Below, in pieces: positions 1 through 8,331 of a stretch of DNA of 64,000 nt. Origin of the DNA: VRUE01 sp963699215 (GTDB taxonomy: Bacteria; Actinomycetota; Thermoleophilia; Solirubrobacterales; 70-9); NCBI GenBank assembly GCA_963699215.1, contig OY969422.1, positions 1,302,001 to 1,366,000 of the forward strand. Direction: 5' to 3'. The stretch's first letter is position 1, and each line of letters starts with the position of its first letter. The notes below the pieces were generated by a model. That model was not told the DNA's origin, did not search any database, and saw nothing but the letters and a program-made list of their open reading frames with translations. A program made the position numbers and the translations under genes.

Positions 1-2
1 CG

Positions 3-989
3 CTCTTCGTCAAGACCGGCAAGGTCTACCTAGCCGGTCCCTATAAAGGCGCGCCGGCCTCCCTGGCTCTTGTCGCACCCGCGATCGCCGGTCCGCTCGA
101 CCTCGGCAACGTCGTGGTTCGCACCGCGACCCACATCAATCCCGAAACGGCCCAGATCACCGCCGTCTCGGATCCGATCCCGACGATCCTGCACGGCCTG
201 TTGTTGGACATCAGAGATGTCCGGGTGACGCTCAACCGGGCACACTTCACGCTCAACCCGACCAATTGCGAGCCGATGTCGCTCGGGGCCGAGGTCAAGG
301 GCGAGGGCGGGGCGGCTGTCTCGTTGAACAGGCCGTTCCAAGCCTCGGGTTGTGAGAGACTCGGCTTCAAGCCGAAGCTCTTCACGCGACTCTTCGGTGG
401 AACCCATCGAGGTGCCCATCCGAGCCTTCGCAGCGTGCTCATCCCCGCTCCGGGCGATGCCAACATCGCCCGGGCCGCGGTCACGATCCCGCGCTCTGAG
501 TTCCTCGATCAAGCCCACATCCGCACCATCTGCACCAGGGTGCAGTTCGCCGCCGACGCCTGCCCCAAGGGCTCGATCTACGGCTACGCGCAAGCCTTTA
601 CGCCCTTGCTCGACTACCCGGTCGAGGGGCCGGTCTACCTGCGCTCCTCGAGCAACAAGCTGCCCGATCTCGTAGTCCACCTCAAAGGCCCCGCCCACCA
701 GCCGATCGAAGCGGTCGTCGTCGGCCACATCGACTCGGCCAAAGGCCAGATCAACACCACCTTTGAGAGCGCCCCAGACGTGCCGGTCTCGAAGTTCGTC
801 CTCAAGCTGCAGGGCGGCAAGAAGGGCCTCTTGGTCAATAGCAGAGACATCTGCGCGCGCGAGTACCGCGCAACCGTCAGCCTCGAAGCTCAAAACAACA
901 TGATCTTCGGTAGCCGCCCCTTGTTGAAGAACAGCAAGTGCACTCAGAGCAAGCAGGGGCGCAAGGCGCAGGGGAAAAAGCACCGCTAG
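3..989 (+). CDS. C-terminal part of a large secreted protein (5' end outside window)
   Basis: The frame is open from the left edge to TAG at 987-989, so this is the last ~328 residues of a longer protein. It is rich in Ser/Thr/Pro and in beta-strand-like hydrophobic alternation, contains several Cys residues, and ends in a very basic tail (GRKAQGKKHR). I recognise the motif style (YLAGPYKGAPASL, VVVRTATHINPETAQITAVSDPIP) as a recurring large exported protein of Solirubrobacterales, but I know no function for it. The first in-frame GTG is at 114; the coding frame clearly continues upstream of it, so 114 is not the start. A strong intrinsic terminator follows at 1028-1066. Confidence 0.75.
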   Translation, partial: LFVKTGKVYLAGPYKGAPASLALVAPAIAGPLDLGNVVVRTATHINPETAQITAVSDPIPTILHGLLLDIRDVRVTLNRAHFTLNPTNCEPMSLGAEVKGEGGAAVSLNRPFQASGCERLGFKPKLFTRLFGGTHRGAHPSLRSVLIPAPGDANIARAAVTIPRSEFLDQAHIRTICTRVQFAADACPKGSIYGYAQAFTPLLDYPVEGPVYLRSSSNKLPDLVVHLKGPAHQPIEAVVVGHIDSAKGQINTTFESAPDVPVSKFVLKLQGGKKGLLVNSRDICAREYRATVSLEAQNNMIFGSRPLLKNSKCTQSKQGRKAQGKKHR

Positions 990-1027
990 CGCAGCGCTTA
1001 GTCAAACCTCTCCCGCAACGGGAGGAC

Positions 1028-1066
1028 GCCCCCGGCCAGGCCCCCTGCCCCGGCCGGGGGCTTTTG
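1028..1066 (+). terminator. Intrinsic terminator
   Basis: Stem GCCCCCGGCC / GGCCGGGGGC followed by TTTTGCTTT. It lies just after the first secreted-protein gene and ends that transcript. Confidence 0.8.
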
Positions 1067-1204
1067 CTTTGGGCTCCCCAGACCCCTCGATCCCAGGGGC
1101 CGCAAGCATGTGCACCCGCCCCATCAGCTGACGGAGGGGTGCAGGGCAATCGTGCCGGGAGAGCTCTTCCGGCACATGCCCCCATAGCGCAAACCGCGCC
1201 GTTC

Positions 1205-1234
1205 TTTGACCGCGACCAATCCCGCTGCTAGACC
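1205..1234 (+). promoter_or_regulatory. Putative promoter of secreted cassette 1
   Basis: TTTGAC at 1205-1210, 18-bp spacer, TAGACC at 1229-1234. The same boxes and spacing are kept in the other two block copies, where the third copy's spacer has drifted slightly, which supports function. Confidence 0.5.
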
Positions 1235-1288
1235 TGACGTTGTCCAGAGAACGCTCAGACGGTCAACAGTCGAGGAAAGGCACTGAGA

Positions 1289-1926
1289 ATGAGGGTCAAG
1301 AAGATTCTGCTGCTCGCAAGTATGGTGTTGGCGCTGGGGGTCTTTGCAGGGCCTGCTGTGGCGTTGGGGGCGCATGTGAAGGACGCCGGGAAAGAAGTGC
1401 ATGACAAAACCTTCGAACTCACAAGTACAACAACAAATGTTGGCGGGAATCACGTCTTCGATAAGACCGAGTTCGAAGCTCTCGGCTCGGGTTTCGAATG
1501 CGTTGTGCACGCCACCATCACATCGATACAACAACGATCAAAGTAATCTCATACACGATCACAACAAGCACCTGCACAAGTTTTGGCAACCCTTACTCGA
1601 ACTGCGAAATAGAGAGCGATGAATCGACACCGACGACCTTTGTGGTCGGCGTCACTGCATCGCAATTCACGATCACCGCAGGCACGATTCACCAAGCCTA
1701 CAAAACGAAGGTAGGCGCTCCAGAACCATGTTTCACGACAACTAACAATGTCACAGTTAAAAACGTCACCTTGACGCCAAACAACACCAAAGCGATCAGC
1801 TCTGTAACCTTGGGGGGCGAACTGAGAGTCGATACCGCCCTCAACCCCAATCCCGGCTCCAAAGCGACCGCGGTAGGCACGCTTCAAGTCGTCGGAGCGG
1901 ACGCGGGAACATACGAAATCACCTAG
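1289..1926 (+). pseudogene. Small secreted paralogue 1, frameshifted
   Basis: The first 77 or so codons from ATG 1289 encode a signal peptide (MRVKKILLLAS...) and the family N-terminus (HDKTFELTST, FEALGSG). The frame is then lost, and the rest of the family protein (IECxV... through VVGADAGTYEI) continues in the next frame to TAG 1926. Comparison with the paralogue at 5194 places a missing G near 1528 (CATCACATCGAT here, CATCACAGTCGAT there). Both halves keep family sequence, so the lesion is recent or is a sequencing error. If intact it would give a ~212-residue exported protein with four conserved Cys. Function unknown. It is preceded by a good ribosome-binding site (GAGGAAAGG). Confidence 0.75.
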
Positions 1927-2178
1927 TCGTATCGAGCCTGCCTTGACGGCAGCTTGCGCTTCTCGAGGCGCCTTAACGCCAAATGTCAGGGCCGCAAAAC
2001 TGCGCGCTCGCACTTCCAGCAAACAATGATTTGCAGGGAAAACATGCCCCGCCCGAAGCTATGCAGGCGGTTAGCTCAAAAATAAACAGAGAAGTTTGAC
2101 TAATTGCCGAAAAGCGCGCTAGGAAAGAGAGCAGCCCCCATCCGGGGAGCAGACATCCAAAATGGAGGAATTATCGAG

Positions 2179-2814
2179 ATGAGCACCAAGAAGATTATGC
2201 TGCTGGGGAGCATGGCGCTTGCGCTGGTGGCTCTTGCGGTGCCTGCCAGTGCGTCGGCAGTGCATGTGACAGACCAAGGTAAAGAAGTCCATAACAAAAC
2301 CTTCGAACTCACAAGCACAACGACAGCCGGAGGAGTTGTCGACAAGACGAAATTCGAAGCCCTCGGCTCGGGCATCGAATGCGTGATCCACGTAGTAGTC
2401 AAAGTCGACACAACAACGATTACCGTTCAGAGCTTCACGGTCACAACAAGCACCTGCGCAAGTTTCGGTAACCCCTACTCGAACTGCGAAATCGAGACCG
2501 ATGAACCCACACCCGCTACCTTTGCGGTGAGCGTCGATGCGACGCAATTCACAATCACCGCAGGCAAAATCGACGGAAACCTGAAAACGAAACCAGGCGC
2601 TCCCGAACCGTGCTTCACGACACAAAATGACATCACAGTTGGTTCTAAAGGCGTAACTATGACGCCAGATAGTGTCTCTGCGATCAAAGTTTTGACCCTG
2701 GGCGGCGAATTGAGAGTCGATACCGCTCTCAACCCGAACCCCGGCTCGAAAGCGACCGCGGTAGGTGCGCTTGAAGTCGTCGGAGCGGACGCGGGAACAT
2801 ACGAAATTAAATAA
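2179..2814 (+). CDS. Small secreted protein, paralogue 2
   Basis: 211 residues from ATG 2179, chosen because the signal peptide starts there (MSTKKIMLLGSMALAL...ASA) and GGAGG lies upstream; an in-frame upstream start would precede the signal peptide. The mature part is Thr-rich and probably all-beta, with four Cys at about 68, 93, 103 and 145 that are conserved in the paralogues at 4295 and 5194, so two disulphides outside the membrane are plausible. Closely related to 1289, 4295 and 5194, more distantly to 25437 (minus) and 30567. Its upstream region lacks the shared leader block, but a TTTGAC box at 2094-2099 precedes it. Function unknown. Codons are richer in AAA, ACA and CAA than in neighbouring housekeeping genes. 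Confidence 0.85.
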   Translation: MSTKKIMLLGSMALALVALAVPASASAVHVTDQGKEVHNKTFELTSTTTAGGVVDKTKFEALGSGIECVIHVVVKVDTTTITVQSFTVTTSTCASFGNPYSNCEIETDEPTPATFAVSVDATQFTITAGKIDGNLKTKPGAPEPCFTTQNDITVGSKGVTMTPDSVSAIKVLTLGGELRVDTALNPNPGSKATAVGALEVVGADAGTYEIK

Positions 2815-2860
2815 TCATGTAGGAACCCTGCACGTCTGCCCAATGGGCAGCTTGCAGCAA

Positions 2861-2890
2861 GAAGCGGGGCCGCAGATGCGGCCCCGCTTC
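2861..2890 (+). terminator. Intrinsic terminator
   Basis: Near-perfect stem GAAGCGGGGCCGC / GCGGCCCCGCTTC with an AGAT loop, ~45 bp after the stop of the secreted gene at 2814. The following T-tract is weak (GCATTT). Confidence 0.6.
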
Positions 2891-3028
2891 GCATTTGAGG
2901 TCTCGACTTCTCTGCTTGCGCTTGAGCAATAGATGCGGTACGCTCTGGGCAGGGTTTAGGAATGACAGGGATACTCCGACCGTTGGGGTCGGGCAGGGAT
3001 CTCTACACGGGATAAGGAGAGATATAGG

Positions 3029-3919
3029 ATGACCTCGTACCTGCGCAGGCGCCTGGAAAGCTTGCACACGCACCTCGGAACCGCCGGATTCCTCGTCGCA
3101 GTCGTGGCGCTCGTCGCCGCGCTCGCCGGGGGCGCGATCGCGGCGAGCGGCGGCAACCCACTGGCCGGCGCTTCGAAAGCATCGAAAGGCTTAACCAAGG
3201 CTCAGGTTCTCGCCTTGATCAAGAAAAATCCTGGCCCGGCGGGGGCACAGGGAGCGCAAGGAGCGACGGGGGCTCAAGGTTCCGCGGGCCAAAACGGCAA
3301 CGACGGTCTAAATGGTCTCGACGGCGAGAACGGCGATGACGGCGATGACGGCACCAACGGGACGAACGGCACCAACGGGACCAACGGCAAAAGCGTCCTC
3401 AGCGCGGTGGAGCCCAAAGGCGCCAACTGCCAAGAAGGCGGCTCGAGCTTCGAAATCGAAGGCGCCGGGACGAAAAAATACGCTTGCAACGGCTCGCCCT
3501 GGACCGCCGGCGGCACCCTTCCCTCCGGCAAAACCGAGAAAGGCACCTTTGCCACGCCGATCGTGACCAAAACGATCCCGGAAACCTCTTCGGTCGAACC
3601 GTATTACGTCCCGATTTCCTTCGCGATCCCGCTCGCGGCGGAAATAGACGCAGCCAATGTCCACTACATCCAGGAAGGCCAAACCCCGCCCACCGGATGC
3701 ACCGGGGGGACCACGGCGACTCCCACCGCCGACGCGGGCCACCTCTGCGTATACGCGGCGCTTGAAGAACCGGATTTCTTCTCTGGAACCACGATCTTCA
3801 AGCCCACTTCCAGCGCAGGTACGCCGGGGGCCTCCAAAAACGGCGCCGTGATCAAGTTCTTCATCGGCGCCAACCAAAGGGCCCAGGCCTTCGGCACCTG
3901 GGCGGTGACTGCGCCCTAG
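3029..3919 (+). CDS. Collagen-like repeat protein, exported or membrane-anchored
   Basis: 296 residues. A short basic N-terminus (MTSYLRRRLE) is followed by one hydrophobic segment (about 17-40) that may act as signal anchor. Residues ~69-122 form uninterrupted Gly-X-Y triplets (GPAGAQGAQGATG, then four GTN/GTN-type triplets), the signature of a collagen-like triple helix. The ~175-residue C-terminal part has several Cys and is likely a globular beta domain that could trimerise the stalk. Bacterial collagen-like proteins are usually surface-exposed; a structural or adhesive role is inference. The gene sits between small secreted paralogues and is followed by a hairpin at 3939-3973. Start chosen at ATG 3029 with AAGGAGAG upstream. 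Confidence 0.85.
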   Translation: MTSYLRRRLESLHTHLGTAGFLVAVVALVAALAGGAIAASGGNPLAGASKASKGLTKAQVLALIKKNPGPAGAQGAQGATGAQGSAGQNGNDGLNGLDGENGDDGDDGTNGTNGTNGTNGKSVLSAVEPKGANCQEGGSSFEIEGAGTKKYACNGSPWTAGGTLPSGKTEKGTFATPIVTKTIPETSSVEPYYVPISFAIPLAAEIDAANVHYIQEGQTPPTGCTGGTTATPTADAGHLCVYAALEEPDFFSGTTIFKPTSSAGTPGASKNGAVIKFFIGANQRAQAFGTWAVTAP

Positions 3920-3938
3920 CCGGCCAATGGGGTGCGAC

Positions 3939-3973
3939 GCCCACCCGGAGGAGGTACCTCACTCCGGGTGGGC
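3939..3973 (+). terminator. Probable terminator hairpin
   Basis: Stem GCCCACCCGGA / TCCGGGTGGGC, 20 bp after the collagen-like gene. It lacks a T-tract, so termination strength is uncertain. Confidence 0.4.
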
Positions 3974-4037
3974 GACTCGCTTCCCGCCACGGCGACTCAG
4001 GCAGATCTAACCCAGACCCCTCCCGCAATGGGAGGAC

Positions 4038-4079
4038 GCCCCCGGCCAGGCCCCCTGCCCCGGCCGGGGGCTTTGCTTT
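4038..4079 (+). terminator. Intrinsic terminator (block copy 2)
   Basis: Same stem as at 1028 (GCCCCCGGCC / GGCCGGGGGC) followed by TTTGCTTT. Confidence 0.75.
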
Positions 4080-4210
4080 GGGCGCCAGACCCCTCGATCC
4101 CAGAGGCCGCAAGCGTGTGCACCCGTCTCTCCAGCTGACGGCGGAGTGCAGGACAAAAGCACTGTGAGAGCTCTTCCAGAGCACGCCCGACAGCGCATAC
4201 TTCGCCGTTC

Positions 4211-4240
4211 TTTGACCGCGACCAGCCCCGACGCTAGATC
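4211..4240 (+). promoter_or_regulatory. Putative promoter of secreted cassette 2
   Basis: TTTGAC at 4211-4216, 18-bp spacer, TAGATC at 4235-4240; matches the copies at 1205 and 5110. Confidence 0.5.
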
Positions 4241-4294
4241 TAGCGATGTCCGAGAGGACGCTCAGACGGCCAACAGTCGAGGAAAGGCACTGAG

Positions 4295-4924
4295 ATGAGA
4301 GTCAAGAGAATTCTGCTGCTCGCGAGTATGGCGCTGACCCTGGGGGCTTTTGCAGGGCCTGCTGTGGCATCGGCAGTGCATGTGAAGGACGAAGGGAAAG
4401 AAGTTGTTGACAAAACCTTCGAACTCACAAGCACACAAACAGTTGGAGGAGTTTCCGACAAGACGAAGTTCGAAGCCCTCGGTTCAGGCATCGAATGTGT
4501 CATGCACATCACCGTCACAATCAATGCAACAACGATCAAAGTAACCTCGTACACGATCACAACAAACACCTGCGTATACTTTAACAACCCTTACTCAAAC
4601 TGCGAAATAGAGAGCGATAACCCGACACCGGCGACCTTCACGGTCGGAGTGGATGCCGCAAAATTCACAATCACCGCAGGCACGATCCATATGAATCTAA
4701 AAACGCGGTTAGGCGCTCCAGAATCGTGCTTCACGACACAAAATGACATCACATTCAAAAATGTCACGATGACGCCGAACAACGTTAACTCGATCAGTTC
4801 TCTGACGCTGGGTGGCGAAGTCAGGTTCGATACAGACCTCAACCCCAATCCCGGCGTGAAAGCGATCATGGCGGGCACCTTCAGCGTTGTAGGAGCAGAC
4901 GCGGGAACATACGAAATTGCCTAA
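4295..4924 (+). CDS. Small secreted protein, paralogue 3
   Basis: 209 residues from ATG 4295 with GAGGAAAGG upstream. Signal peptide MRVKRILLLASMALTL...ASA, then the family body with four Cys (IEC, NTC, SNC, ESC) and the C-terminus VVGADAGTYEIA. It shares long identical stretches with paralogue 4 (5194), which with the shared leader block points to tandem duplication of a promoter-plus-gene cassette. Exported and probably disulphide-stabilised; function not recognised. Confidence 0.85.
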   Translation: MRVKRILLLASMALTLGAFAGPAVASAVHVKDEGKEVVDKTFELTSTQTVGGVSDKTKFEALGSGIECVMHITVTINATTIKVTSYTITTNTCVYFNNPYSNCEIESDNPTPATFTVGVDAAKFTITAGTIHMNLKTRLGAPESCFTTQNDITFKNVTMTPNNVNSISSLTLGGEVRFDTDLNPNPGVKAIMAGTFSVVGADAGTYEIA

Positions 4925-4940
4925 CAAGAAGAAGGAAAGC

Positions 4941-4979
4941 CCTGGTCGGAGCTCCCTGTTTCGGCCAGGAGCTTTGCTT
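4941..4979 (+). terminator. Probable intrinsic terminator (block copy 3)
   Basis: Stem CCTGG...CCAGG with inner AGCTCC / GGAGCT, followed by TTTGCTT, just after the stop at 4924. Confidence 0.55.
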
Positions 4980-5109
4980 GAGCTCAAGCCACTCGATCGC
5001 AGAGGCCGCAAGCCTGCGCACCCGCCTCTCCAGCTGACGGAGGGGTGCAGGGCAATGGCGCCGGGAGAAATCTCCCGGCGCGCCGCCTACAACGCATACC
5101 GCGCTGTTC

Positions 5110-5139
5110 TTTGACCGCGCCCAGCCCCGACGTTAGACC
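5110..5139 (+). promoter_or_regulatory. Putative promoter of secreted cassette 3
   Basis: TTTGAC at 5110-5115, 18-bp spacer, TAGACC at 5134-5139, same arrangement as cassettes 1 and 2. Confidence 0.5.
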
Positions 5140-5193
5140 TGGCGGTGTCCGAGAGGACGCTCAGACGGTCAACAGTCGAGGAAAGGCACTGAG

Positions 5194-5823
5194 ATGAGAG
5201 TCAAGAAGATTCTGCTGCTCGCGAGCATGACGCTGGCGCTGGCGGCCTTTGCGGGGCCTGCTGTGGCGTCGGCAGTGCATGTGAAGGACGCAGGGAAAGA
5301 AGTTCATGACAAAACCTTCGAACTCACAAGCACACAAACAGGTGGGGGAGTGTTCGACAAGACGAAGTTCGAAGCACTCGGTTCGGGCATCGAATGCGTC
5401 GTGCACGCCACCATCACAGTCGATACAACAACGATCAAATTCACCTCGTACACGATCACAACAAGCACCTGCACAAGCTTCGGCAACCCCTACGTGAACT
5501 GCGAAATCGAGAGCGATAACCCGACACCGGCGACCTTTGCAGTTGCCGTCGATGCGGAAAAATTCACAATCACCGCAGGCACGATTCACCAGGCCTACAA
5601 AACGAAGGCAGGCGCTCTAGAACCGTGCTTTACGACACAAAATGACATGACATTCAAAAAAGTGACGTTAACGCCGAACAACGTCAATGCGATCAGCGCT
5701 TTGACCCTGGGCGGGGAAGTCAGAATCGACAATGTGCTGAGCCCAACTGTCGGTCAAAAAGCCACGCTGGTAGGCACGCTCGAAGTCGTTGGAGCAGACG
5801 CAGGAACATACGAAATCGCCTAA
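5194..5823 (+). CDS. Small secreted protein, paralogue 4
   Basis: 209 residues from ATG 5194, signal peptide MRVKKILLLASMTLAL...ASA, four conserved Cys, same C-terminal VVGADAGTYEIA. It is the best intact reference for repairing the frameshifted copy at 1289. Last gene of the secreted cluster; it faces the methyltransferase gene across a bidirectional hairpin (5869-5899). Confidence 0.85.
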   Translation: MRVKKILLLASMTLALAAFAGPAVASAVHVKDAGKEVHDKTFELTSTQTGGGVFDKTKFEALGSGIECVVHATITVDTTTIKFTSYTITTSTCTSFGNPYVNCEIESDNPTPATFAVAVDAEKFTITAGTIHQAYKTKAGALEPCFTTQNDMTFKKVTLTPNNVNAISALTLGGEVRIDNVLSPTVGQKATLVGTLEVVGADAGTYEIA

Positions 5824-5868
5824 GCGGCCCCTCGATTCACATCGCCGTACTCGATCTGCAATACGAGC

Positions 5869-5899
5869 AACGGGGCCGCTTTTGTCGAGCGGCCCCGTT
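5869..5899. terminator. Convergent terminator hairpin
   Basis: Stem AACGGGGCCGCT / AGCGGCCCCGTT between converging genes ending at 5823 (+) and 5904 (-). Confidence 0.6.
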
Positions 5900-5903
5900 G
5901 TCG

Positions 5904-6689
5904 TCAAACCGGTGCCCGTGGATCTACTTTGCGAGCCTCTACGTAGATCTCCTGCTGGATGTCGGTCGGGGCGCAGCGCTTGCCGTCGTCGTCGAAGACG
6001 TCGGTGAGGCGCAGGCCGATCGAGTGGAATATCTCGGCTAGTTCCTCGACCGTGTAGAGCCGCCGCTGGAAGGGCACGGGCTCGGCGTCGTCGGAGTCTT
6101 CCTCGCATGCGAGCATCGATTTCCTCGTGCCGTCGAGGCGACGGGTAGGCGCGTTCCATTGTTGCTCGACCAGGTCCACTGCTTGACTGCCCGCGAGCCA
6201 GGTTCTCTCCGGCAGGTGCTCTTCTACGTGCAGGACGTTGGGGGTCTGCATCAGCAGCCGGCCGCCAGGGCGCAGCGCCCGCGCGGCCGCCTCGAAGGCA
6301 CGCAGGTTCTCCTCGTCGTAGTCGAAGTGCTCGAAGGCGCCGCCGCCGAGGCTGAGCACCAGGTCGAACTCTCGCTCGAACTCGAGGTAGCGCGGGTCCT
6401 CTTCGACGAAGTAGGGCCACAGCTCCAGCAGCGCGGCTTCGCAGCCGGCCACTTCCAGCAGCTCCTGGCGGATGTCGACGCCAATCACGCTGAAGCCCCT
6501 GCGGCTCAGCTCGAGCGTGCGCCTGCCGGTGGCGCAGGCCAGATCGAGGATGCGCTCGGTGCCTTTGGGCTCCAACATCGACAGCGCAAGCTCGACCTTC
6601 TCCTTGCCCCCTTCCTCCCAGTACAGCGAGTGGAAGTTCGGAGCAAAGCTGGTGCGGTACCAGTCGACTGGAACGAGCCCCGCTCTCAT
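5904..6689 (-). CDS. Class I SAM-dependent methyltransferase
   Basis: 261 residues. Motif I is ILDLACATGRRTLEL (glycine-rich AdoMet loop, residues ~47-61), motif II VIGVDIRQELL, then DLVLSLGGGAFEHF and a post-motif ALRPGGRLLMQTPN, the normal order for a Rossmann-fold methyltransferase. Substrate unknown: the family includes small-molecule, lipid and tRNA enzymes and nothing nearby decides. It stands alone between the secreted cluster and the PucR gene. Confidence 0.85.
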   Translation of the reverse strand: MRAGLVPVDWYRTSFAPNFHSLYWEEGGKEKVELALSMLEPKGTERILDLACATGRRTLELSRRGFSVIGVDIRQELLEVAGCEAALLELWPYFVEEDPRYLEFEREFDLVLSLGGGAFEHFDYDEENLRAFEAAARALRPGGRLLMQTPNVLHVEEHLPERTWLAGSQAVDLVEQQWNAPTRRLDGTRKSMLACEEDSDDAEPVPFQRRLYTVEELAEIFHSIGLRLTDVFDDDGKRCAPTDIQQEIYVEARKVDPRAPV

Positions 6690-6785
6690 CGATAATCCAC
6701 ATCCAGGCTAATACTTCAAGAGGATTTATGCAAACACAGCAACGTACCTCAATCGGAACCCTTCGCCGGGATCCGATCCCGCTCG

Positions 6786-8021
6786 TTAATCCTCCGAGCT
6801 GCGGGGGACCTTGCCCCCTTCGGCGCCCGGTTCCTGGGCGGGGCCGCGGGGGGAGGCGATGCCGAGGACGCGCATCGCCTTGAGTCCGAGACCGAGCTTC
6901 TCGCGACCCTCGGTGGCGGAGACGTCGTGGCCGCAGAGCTCGCGCACCCGCTCCAGCCGGTAGCGGATCGTGTGGCGGTGGGTGAAGAGCTGTTTGGCCG
7001 TGGCGGCGACATTGCCGTCGTTGGCGAGATAGGCCTCGACCGTCGCTACCAGCTCGGTCTCGTACTGGTCGTCGTAGGCGGCGAGTGGCTCGATCGTCTC
7101 GGCGAAGAAGCGCTGCAGCTCGCCCGGGTCCTCGCTCATCGCCGGCAGCAGCAGGCGGTAGGCGCCGGTTTCCTCGAAGGCGAGCAGCGGCCGCCCCTCC
7201 GCCTCGCCGACGTTGACGGCGAGGCGGGCCTCGCTTCCCGCTCGGTAGAGATCGACCGGGTCGGCGACGCGGCGGCTGGCGCCGATCGTCAGGTGGAAGC
7301 CGGTCAGCGTGTCCTCCAGCTCCCGGGCCAAGCCGGCTGCCGCCCGCTGCAGGCGCTGCTCGTCCTCGGCGGGGACGATGACGGCGATCTCGGCCGCCGC
7401 CTCGCCTTCTTCGGCTGTCGCCAGGGCGCCGGGGGCGAGCGAGCGCAGCGCCCGCATCGCCAGGGTCAGCACCCGCGCCCGCCACTCACCGGTCTGCGCG
7501 GCCCGCGGCGCGGCGCGCACGACGATCGCCCCGGCGCCCTTCTCGAGGTCGGCACCGAGCTCGGCGCCGCGGGCGACGATGTCGCCGCGGTCGGTCACCT
7601 CCCGCCCCAGCACCGCAGCGACGAAGACGCCGGCCATCTCCTCGCTCTGCCAGTCCGGGGCGCGGGAGCGCTCCAGCTCCAGCGCCAGCAGGGTCGTCAC
7701 CATGCGGGCGATCGCCGCGTCGGGGGCGCTCTTGGCCCGGTAGCGCAGCTCGCCCACGGCGCTGTCGGCGACGCGCAGCTCGACCGTCGTCACCCGCTCG
7801 CCGCCGGCCAGCAGCTTCTCCTCTTGGTCGGGCGAGGCGCCGGCCACCGCCAGCACCGCCCCCGAGCGCTCGATCAGGGCGACGCTGGCGTCCAGGACCC
7901 GCGCCGCCGCCCGCGCCACGGCGGGCAGCCCGGCGCCCGACTCGACCGCGTCCGAAAGCGCGTCGAGGGTTCCTGCTTCACTGGATTTTGCAGGGCTTTT
8001 CTGCTCTGAACTGGTGGCCAT
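6786..8021 (-). CDS. PucR/CdaR-type transcriptional regulator
   Basis: 411 residues. The C-terminus (about 325-395) has the PucR-type helix-turn-helix: LANDGNVAATAKQLFTHRHT followed by IRYRLERVRELCG. The N-terminal ~250 residues are Ala/Glu-rich and likely a ligand-sensing (GAF/GGDEF-like) region, as in this family. Members usually control small catabolic operons and often their own neighbours; the target here is not evident. It is the last gene of a minus-strand run that begins with tatD, 52 bp after the small membrane protein gene. Confidence 0.85.
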   Translation of the reverse strand: MATSSEQKSPAKSSEAGTLDALSDAVESGAGLPAVARAAARVLDASVALIERSGAVLAVAGASPDQEEKLLAGGERVTTVELRVADSAVGELRYRAKSAPDAAIARMVTTLLALELERSRAPDWQSEEMAGVFVAAVLGREVTDRGDIVARGAELGADLEKGAGAIVVRAAPRAAQTGEWRARVLTLAMRALRSLAPGALATAEEGEAAAEIAVIVPAEDEQRLQRAAAGLARELEDTLTGFHLTIGASRRVADPVDLYRAGSEARLAVNVGEAEGRPLLAFEETGAYRLLLPAMSEDPGELQRFFAETIEPLAAYDDQYETELVATVEAYLANDGNVAATAKQLFTHRHTIRYRLERVRELCGHDVSATEGREKLGLGLKAMRVLGIASPRGPAQEPGAEGGKVPRSSED

Positions 8022-8073
8022 GGGCTCATTATCCCCATGCCACGCCAGTGATCAATGATTGTTGCCGAAGCGA

Positions 8074-8331
8074 TCAGCCGAGGATTTCGACTATGTCGTT
8101 GTAGTAGTAGACGACCGCCAGGCCGACGACGACGCCGGTGAGGACCAGGGCTACGAGGACGACGATCGAGAGGAAGCCGGCCGCCGCCTTCTCCCAGAGG
8201 CGGCCGTAGGAGCCGATCGCCGGGATGAAGATCAGGGCGACAAAGGCGACCAGGCTGATCAGCCCGGCGACGCCGAAGAGCAGGTACTCATCCTCGATCT
8301 TCTGCAGGGCGAGCGGGAGCACGGAGCCCAT
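8074..8331 (-). CDS. Small membrane protein, two or more helices
   Basis: 85 residues with hydrophobic segments at about 17-37 and 50-75 and a short Glu/Lys-rich N-terminus. The start ATG at 8331 lies 44 bp inside the upstream DedA/PAP2 gene, so the two are probably co-translated. No family recognised. Confidence 0.65.
   Translation of the reverse strand: MGSVLPLALQKIEDEYLLFGVAGLISLVAFVALIFIPAIGSYGRLWEKAAAGFLSIVVLVALVLTGVVVGLAVVYYYNDIVEILG

Larger units (their letters stand above)
1006..1288 (+). repeat. Cassette leader block, copy 1 (terminator + hairpin + promoter)
   Basis: About 280 bp upstream of the first small secreted-protein gene. It recurs, diverged but colinear, at 4015-4294 and 4930-5193 in front of paralogous genes. 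Order inside the block: intrinsic terminator, a GC-rich dyad near 1153-1174 (TGCCGG...CCGGCA), promoter (1205-1234), and the ribosome-binding stretch GAGGAAAGG just before the start codon. This explains the whole gap between 990 and 1288. Confidence 0.75.
4015..4294 (+). repeat. Cassette leader block, copy 2
   Basis: Colinear with 1006-1288: terminator (4038-4079), hairpin region near 4158-4181, promoter (4211-4240), ribosome-binding stretch. The 375-bp gap between 3920 and 4294 is otherwise empty apart from the hairpin at 3939. Confidence 0.75.
4930..5193 (+). repeat. Cassette leader block, copy 3
   Basis: Diverged third copy of the block. The terminator part has changed (AGCTCC / GGAGCT stem then TTTGCTT, 4941-4979). 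The hairpin at 5058-5081 is a perfect GCGCCGGGAGA / TCTCCCGGCGC stem, and the promoter is at 5110-5139. Confidence 0.7.

Noticed and set aside
1006..5193. CRISPR-like array from repeated blocks
   Set aside because: Repeats are ~270 bp, only three, and each precedes a gene; there are no short regularly spaced repeats. No CRISPR array was seen in the window.
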